From Rhodocyclaceae bacterium (lineage in GTDB: Bacteria > Pseudomonadota > Gammaproteobacteria > Burkholderiales > Rhodocyclaceae), in contig JAFSWK010000112.1 in NCBI GenBank assembly GCA_017444505.1, positions 1 to 8,502 of the forward strand: a stretch of DNA of 8,502 bases. The letters are read 5' to 3'. Positions 6,330 to 8,502 of the stretch are shown one piece after another. Each line of letters starts with the position of its first letter. The first letter of the stretch is position 1. The position numbers and the translations under genes were made by a program. Under the pieces are notes generated by a model that was given only the letters and a program-made list of their open reading frames with translations, was not told the origin of the DNA and did no database searches.

Positions 6330-6621
6330 TTTTGTTTGTGAAAGAAAGAAGTCTGGCGGCACAGCGTACACCGGCCACAGCCGCCGTGCCGCCCGGGAAA
6401 AACCGCCAGCAGCGGGTTTTCCTTCTTCCTCCATTCATCCAGTCCCGCCAATATCTCGTGCCCCCGTTTGATGTCGCGGGTTTGCGTTTTCTTGATGCCG
6501 CCAGCCAGAAGAATCACGACAACGCGGCGGCGGATAGTGTAGGAGACGCGGTAGCCAGAGCCATAGTCGATGCGCATTTCAGAGGCCCCTCGCCGACAAG
6601 GGAGCACTGATGGCCATCAGG
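6326..6621 (-). pseudogene. Broken HigB/RelE-type (phage Gp49-like) addiction-module toxin
   Basis: Members of this family are roughly 100-residue mRNA-cleaving toxins paired with a downstream HigA-type antitoxin. The C-terminal half is well preserved: SEMRIDYGSGYRVSYTIRRR, then VVVILLAGGIKKTQTRDIKR and GHEILAGL (about 6419-6583). Just upstream the expected VGEG (6586-6597) is in another frame. One extra C in the CCCC run at 6586-6589 would restore VGEGASEMRIDYG, so a single-base frameshift has occurred. The first 45 or so residues cannot be found. At the 3' end the frame continues about 30 residues beyond the normal end (GRHGGCGRCTLCRQTSFFHK) and then meets the rhuM remnant, and no antitoxin is visible. 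A 93-residue product from GTG 6607 is possible but unlikely to be active. Confidence 0.72.
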
Positions 6622-6689
6622 GAAGGGTGCGGCATGAGCCGACTTTGTATGGTAGCTGATGGATGGGGGTTGGACGATGCGAGTGCGCG
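6607..6689. other. Stretch between toxin and transposase remnants, with a 14-bp palindrome
   Basis: CTGATGGCCATCAG (6607-6620) is a perfect 14-bp palindrome just where recognisable toxin sequence stops. The rest of the stretch shows no gene, terminator or clear insertion-sequence end. It may mark an old recombination or insertion joint, which is inference. Confidence 0.3.
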
Positions 6690-6779
6690 GGCGGAAACCT
6701 TGCCGCCGTGCTTAACGCCCGCCACTTCCCCAGTGCCAAAGACTTGGAACAGATGCTTGCGCGCTACGCTGCCTTGCAT
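6690..6779 (+). pseudogene. Fragment of an IS481-like transposase, near its C-terminus
   Basis: The plus-strand reading NLAAVLNARHFPSAKDLEQM followed by LARYAALH resembles the late part of the integrase-core (DDE) transposases of the IS481 group, where members read like VLKTHRFNSGEDLEQTLLRYVALYNHQLPQ. Similarity stops abruptly at the histidine (6777-6779), and the frame then runs into non-homologous codons. No catalytic aspartates, terminal repeats or target duplication remain. This is a short relic with no function as a protein. The family call is by eye on about 30 residues, so other integrase-core families remain possible. Confidence 0.5.
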
Positions 6780-6784
6780 ATAAT
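6757..6784 (+). promoter_or_regulatory. Candidate promoter of the helicase gene
   Basis: A perfect TATAAT (6779-6784) is preceded at 16 bp by a weak -35, TTGCGC (6757-6762). Transcription would start near 6791, leaving a leader of about 75 nt that ends in GAGGAGGT (6854-6861), a near-ideal ribosome site 6 nt before the helicase ATG. The -35 and spacer lie inside the transposase fragment, so the promoter may have arisen at an insertion-sequence joint. Confidence 0.55.
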
Positions 6785-6867
6785 GTCACCAATCGCCGAG
6801 GGTTGTTTCACAAAAGGCCATGCAATCGTGCGAGTGGCTGTAAAACGAATATTGAGGAGGTCAGAAA

Positions 6868-8028
6868 ATGGGTTTCAAACTGCCAAATGGTGGAGATTTG
6901 AGCGAGGAGCAACTGGACATCATTAACCTTCCCACTACGAAGGATTGGTTGATAAAGGGCGCTCCTGGCACTGGTAAAACAGTAATGGCAATATACAGGG
7001 CAGGTCAAGCAAGCCAGTCAGCCAGGGGAAAGCCGGTTTTGATGCTGGTGTATAACCGCCCGCTGATGCAATTTATTTCTACTGCGGTAAGAGGACGGGA
7101 TTTTAATAATGTTCAGGTGAACACCTATCATTCTTGGGTGAATGATATTTATAAAGAACATAGACTTGGCACCATTCCAAAAGACGGCGACGATCACGAT
7201 TGGGAAGAAATTGCTTCTGACTTGTCCAGAGTGGGAAAGAAGTATGCTCATGTCATTGTTGATGAGGCACAAGACTTTCCCATTGAACTTCTGAAAATCC
7301 TGAAAGCGCTTTCCGGCCACATGACCTGCTTCATTGATCCGAACCAGGCGATTGAGGAGGGCAGGACGGATACTTACGAAGCGATCAGGGCGCTTTGCGT
7401 GGAAGCGCCTTACACGCTCACAAGGAACTTCCGCAACACCAAGCCCATCAGGGATTTGTCTGCTCTTTATTGCAGAGACGGACAACCGGCACCTGCCACT
7501 AGCCGAGGGAAAAAGCCAGTAATCATAAAATGTATTCCATCCGATTTTGATGATCAGAACCAAAAAATGGTGAATATCATCAAGAGAAACAAGGAAAAGG
7601 AGATCGGGATTATAGTCAATCCTAGGGCGCTGAACCCTCTCTATAATTCCCTTCGGGGGTATCTTCCGGATGATTTGAACGTTCAAATGCACAAGCCAAT
7701 GACGAATCACTGGATTGATTTTGACCAGCCTGGCGTCAAGATTGTCTCTTACGGCACCATGAAAGGATTGGAGTTTGATATTGTCTTGCTTCCAATGTTT
7801 GACAAGATAGAAACACAGAATGATGAAATCGTGAATGCCAACAGGGTGTATGTTGCTGTATCCAGGGCGGTGAGTGAGTTGTATTTGTTCTACTGGAAAG
7901 AAAGTCCAAGTGCTGGCAAGATTGACACCATGAGTGCATTGACTGCCCACAGGGAGATGCTTGAATGGAGGGATCAAGAAGTCGAGGGGAGATCGACGCG
8001 CACGCGGCCTGCGAGCTGGTTGGCGTAG
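6868..8028 (+). CDS. Small SF1 (UvrD/Rep-like) helicase or ATPase, unknown role (386 aa)
   Basis: A stand-alone superfamily 1 helicase-like ATPase. Visible motifs in order: Q-motif LSEEQLDIIN (11-20); Walker A GAPGTGKT (31-38); Ia VLMLVYNRPLMQF (57-69); Walker B VIVDEAQDF (129-137); III FIDPNQAI (155-162); IV LTRNFRN (184-190); GIIVNPRA (247-254); V KIVSYGTMKGLEFDIVLLP (291-309); VI RVYVAVSRAVSELYLFYW (326-343). All ATPase motifs look intact. At 386 aa it is much shorter than UvrD or Rep (over 670), so the 1B/2B insertions are small or absent, as in island-encoded helicases. It has an excellent ribosome site. Base composition is clearly lower in GC than the core genes (7561-7620 has 20/60 G+C against 44/60 at 4141-4200), a sign of transfer. 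The last 16 or so residues are encoded by repeat DNA, so the native C-terminus may be altered. It is not accompanied by gajA or another known partner in view. Confidence 0.9.
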   Translation: MGFKLPNGGDLSEEQLDIINLPTTKDWLIKGAPGTGKTVMAIYRAGQASQSARGKPVLMLVYNRPLMQFISTAVRGRDFNNVQVNTYHSWVNDIYKEHRLGTIPKDGDDHDWEEIASDLSRVGKKYAHVIVDEAQDFPIELLKILKALSGHMTCFIDPNQAIEEGRTDTYEAIRALCVEAPYTLTRNFRNTKPIRDLSALYCRDGQPAPATSRGKKPVIIKCIPSDFDDQNQKMVNIIKRNKEKEIGIIVNPRALNPLYNSLRGYLPDDLNVQMHKPMTNHWIDFDQPGVKIVSYGTMKGLEFDIVLLPMFDKIETQNDEIVNANRVYVAVSRAVSELYLFYWKESPSAGKIDTMSALTAHREMLEWRDQEVEGRSTRTRPASWLA

Positions 8029-8220
8029 CCAAGATCCCTCATACGGCGGGAGACCGACGCACACGCGGCCTGTGAAGATTGCCTAACCAGAGGAGACTGA
8101 CGCGCAGGTGCGAGGTCATCGAGTTTGATTGAGCTTGAATGGAGGGATCAAGGCGGGAGGAGACCGGCATCATGCGAGGTAATCCCAAGGCTTGATTAGG
8201 CGGAGATTGCAAGATTGTCA
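7959..8220. repeat. Degenerate repeat region spanning the helicase 3' end and the gap after it
   Basis: GCTTGAATGGAGGGATCAAG occurs twice exactly (7959-7978 and 8133-8152), 174 bp apart. A 28-bp element beginning GGGAGA and ending GGCCTGYGA occurs at 7987-8014 and 8048-8075 with 25/28 identity. Weaker relatives start with GGAGAC at 8092 and 8159, both containing TGCGAGGT followed by an ATC. The sequence between helicase stop and next gene (8029-8233) holds nothing else: no terminator, no tRNA, no ORF of note. Spacings of about 61, 43 and 67 bp are irregular, unlike a CRISPR array. Confidence 0.7.
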
Positions 8221-8233
8221 GGAGAGTTTTTGC

Positions 8234-8502
8234 ATGAAGTTCTATTTTTACACAAACAAAAATGTTTTGTTCGATTTCTTGGCGCGCAACATCATTGCTC
8301 CAGATTCGATTGTAAAGGATATCAAGAGATATCGCACCATCTCGTCTGCATCGGATCATTTTCTGTTTGTCACGCACAAGAAGCTGGACAGAAAATCACG
8401 CGAATGGGGAATTGCAGAGCCGGAATTCGTCTATCCGGTGACTTTGGAGCTGTCGAAACATGAGAACGACGGGCAGGCTGTTCTGGTGAGTAAAAGTGAG
8501 GC
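8234..8502 (+). CDS. Unrecognised protein, 5' part (89 residues visible)
   Basis: An open frame starts at ATG 8234 and stays open to the right edge. AGGAGA (8220-8225) lies 8 nt upstream, a good ribosome site. The product begins MKFYFYTNKNVLFDFLARNI, continues APDSIVKDIKRYRT and SDHFLFVTHKKLDRKSREWG (about 46-65), then EPEFVYPVTLELSKHENDGQ. It is a mixed charged and hydrophobic cytoplasmic-looking sequence with no signal peptide, membrane helix or catalytic motif in this part. I do not recognise the family and give no function. Codon use is AT-rich like the helicase. It follows that gene on the same strand after the repeat region, with no terminator between, so the two could be expressed together. 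The gene is cut by the window, not broken. Confidence 0.78.
   Translation, partial: MKFYFYTNKNVLFDFLARNIIAPDSIVKDIKRYRTISSASDHFLFVTHKKLDRKSREWGIAEPEFVYPVTLELSKHENDGQAVLVSKSE

Noticed and set aside
7018..8064. 348-codon open frame antisense to the helicase
   Set aside because: The plus strand carries every helicase motif in one frame with an excellent ribosome site. The antisense translation has no motif and would cover the repeat region.
7987..8075. CRISPR array: 28-bp repeat with a 33-bp spacer
   Set aside because: Only two good copies, three mismatches between them, the next relatives at irregular spacing, the first copy inside a coding region, and no cas gene in the window.
8081..8201. 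Integron attC site: GCCTAAC at 8081-8087 paired with ATTAGGC at 8195-8201
   Set aside because: The length would fit, but the right core lacks the required GTT, the inner boxes do not pair well, and no matching site precedes the helicase.

Overview
The window looks like a GC-rich bacterial chromosome, probably betaproteobacterial. This is an inference from the flagellin N-terminus (MPQAQVINTNVPSLNAQRNL type), the compact folD-purE-purK cluster and the isolated ygfZ; no rRNA or other phylogenetic marker is present.

Bases 1-6154 are core genome. From left to right: the 5' part of trpB (minus strand, running off the left edge); a complete flagellin gene fliC (minus) that forms its own transcription unit, with a strong sigma-54 -24/-12 promoter, an exact IHF-type site upstream and a hairpin/T-tract terminator; ygfZ (minus), a folate-binding protein of Fe-S cluster metabolism; and, divergent from it, folD-purE-purK (plus), which joins one-carbon folate metabolism to the two-step carboxylation of AIR in purine synthesis. 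folD and purE overlap by 4 bp, purE and purK are 21 bp apart, and the unit ends at a strong bidirectional terminator.

Bases 6155-6867 hold no intact gene. They are a scrapyard of mobile and addiction DNA: on the minus strand, pieces of a rhuM-family gene and a frameshifted, 5'-truncated HigB/RelE-type (Gp49-like) toxin; on the plus strand, a short C-terminal piece of an IS481-like transposase whose end overlaps a consensus TATAAT box.

Bases 6868-8502 are AT-richer accessory DNA. An intact, well-started 386-residue SF1 (UvrD/Rep-like) helicase/ATPase is followed by about 260 bp of degenerate repeats and then the 5' end of an unrecognised gene that leaves the window. The helicase plus the unknown protein is the best candidate here for an undescribed (perhaps defence-type) module, but the second gene is incomplete and the functional link is only inferred from position.
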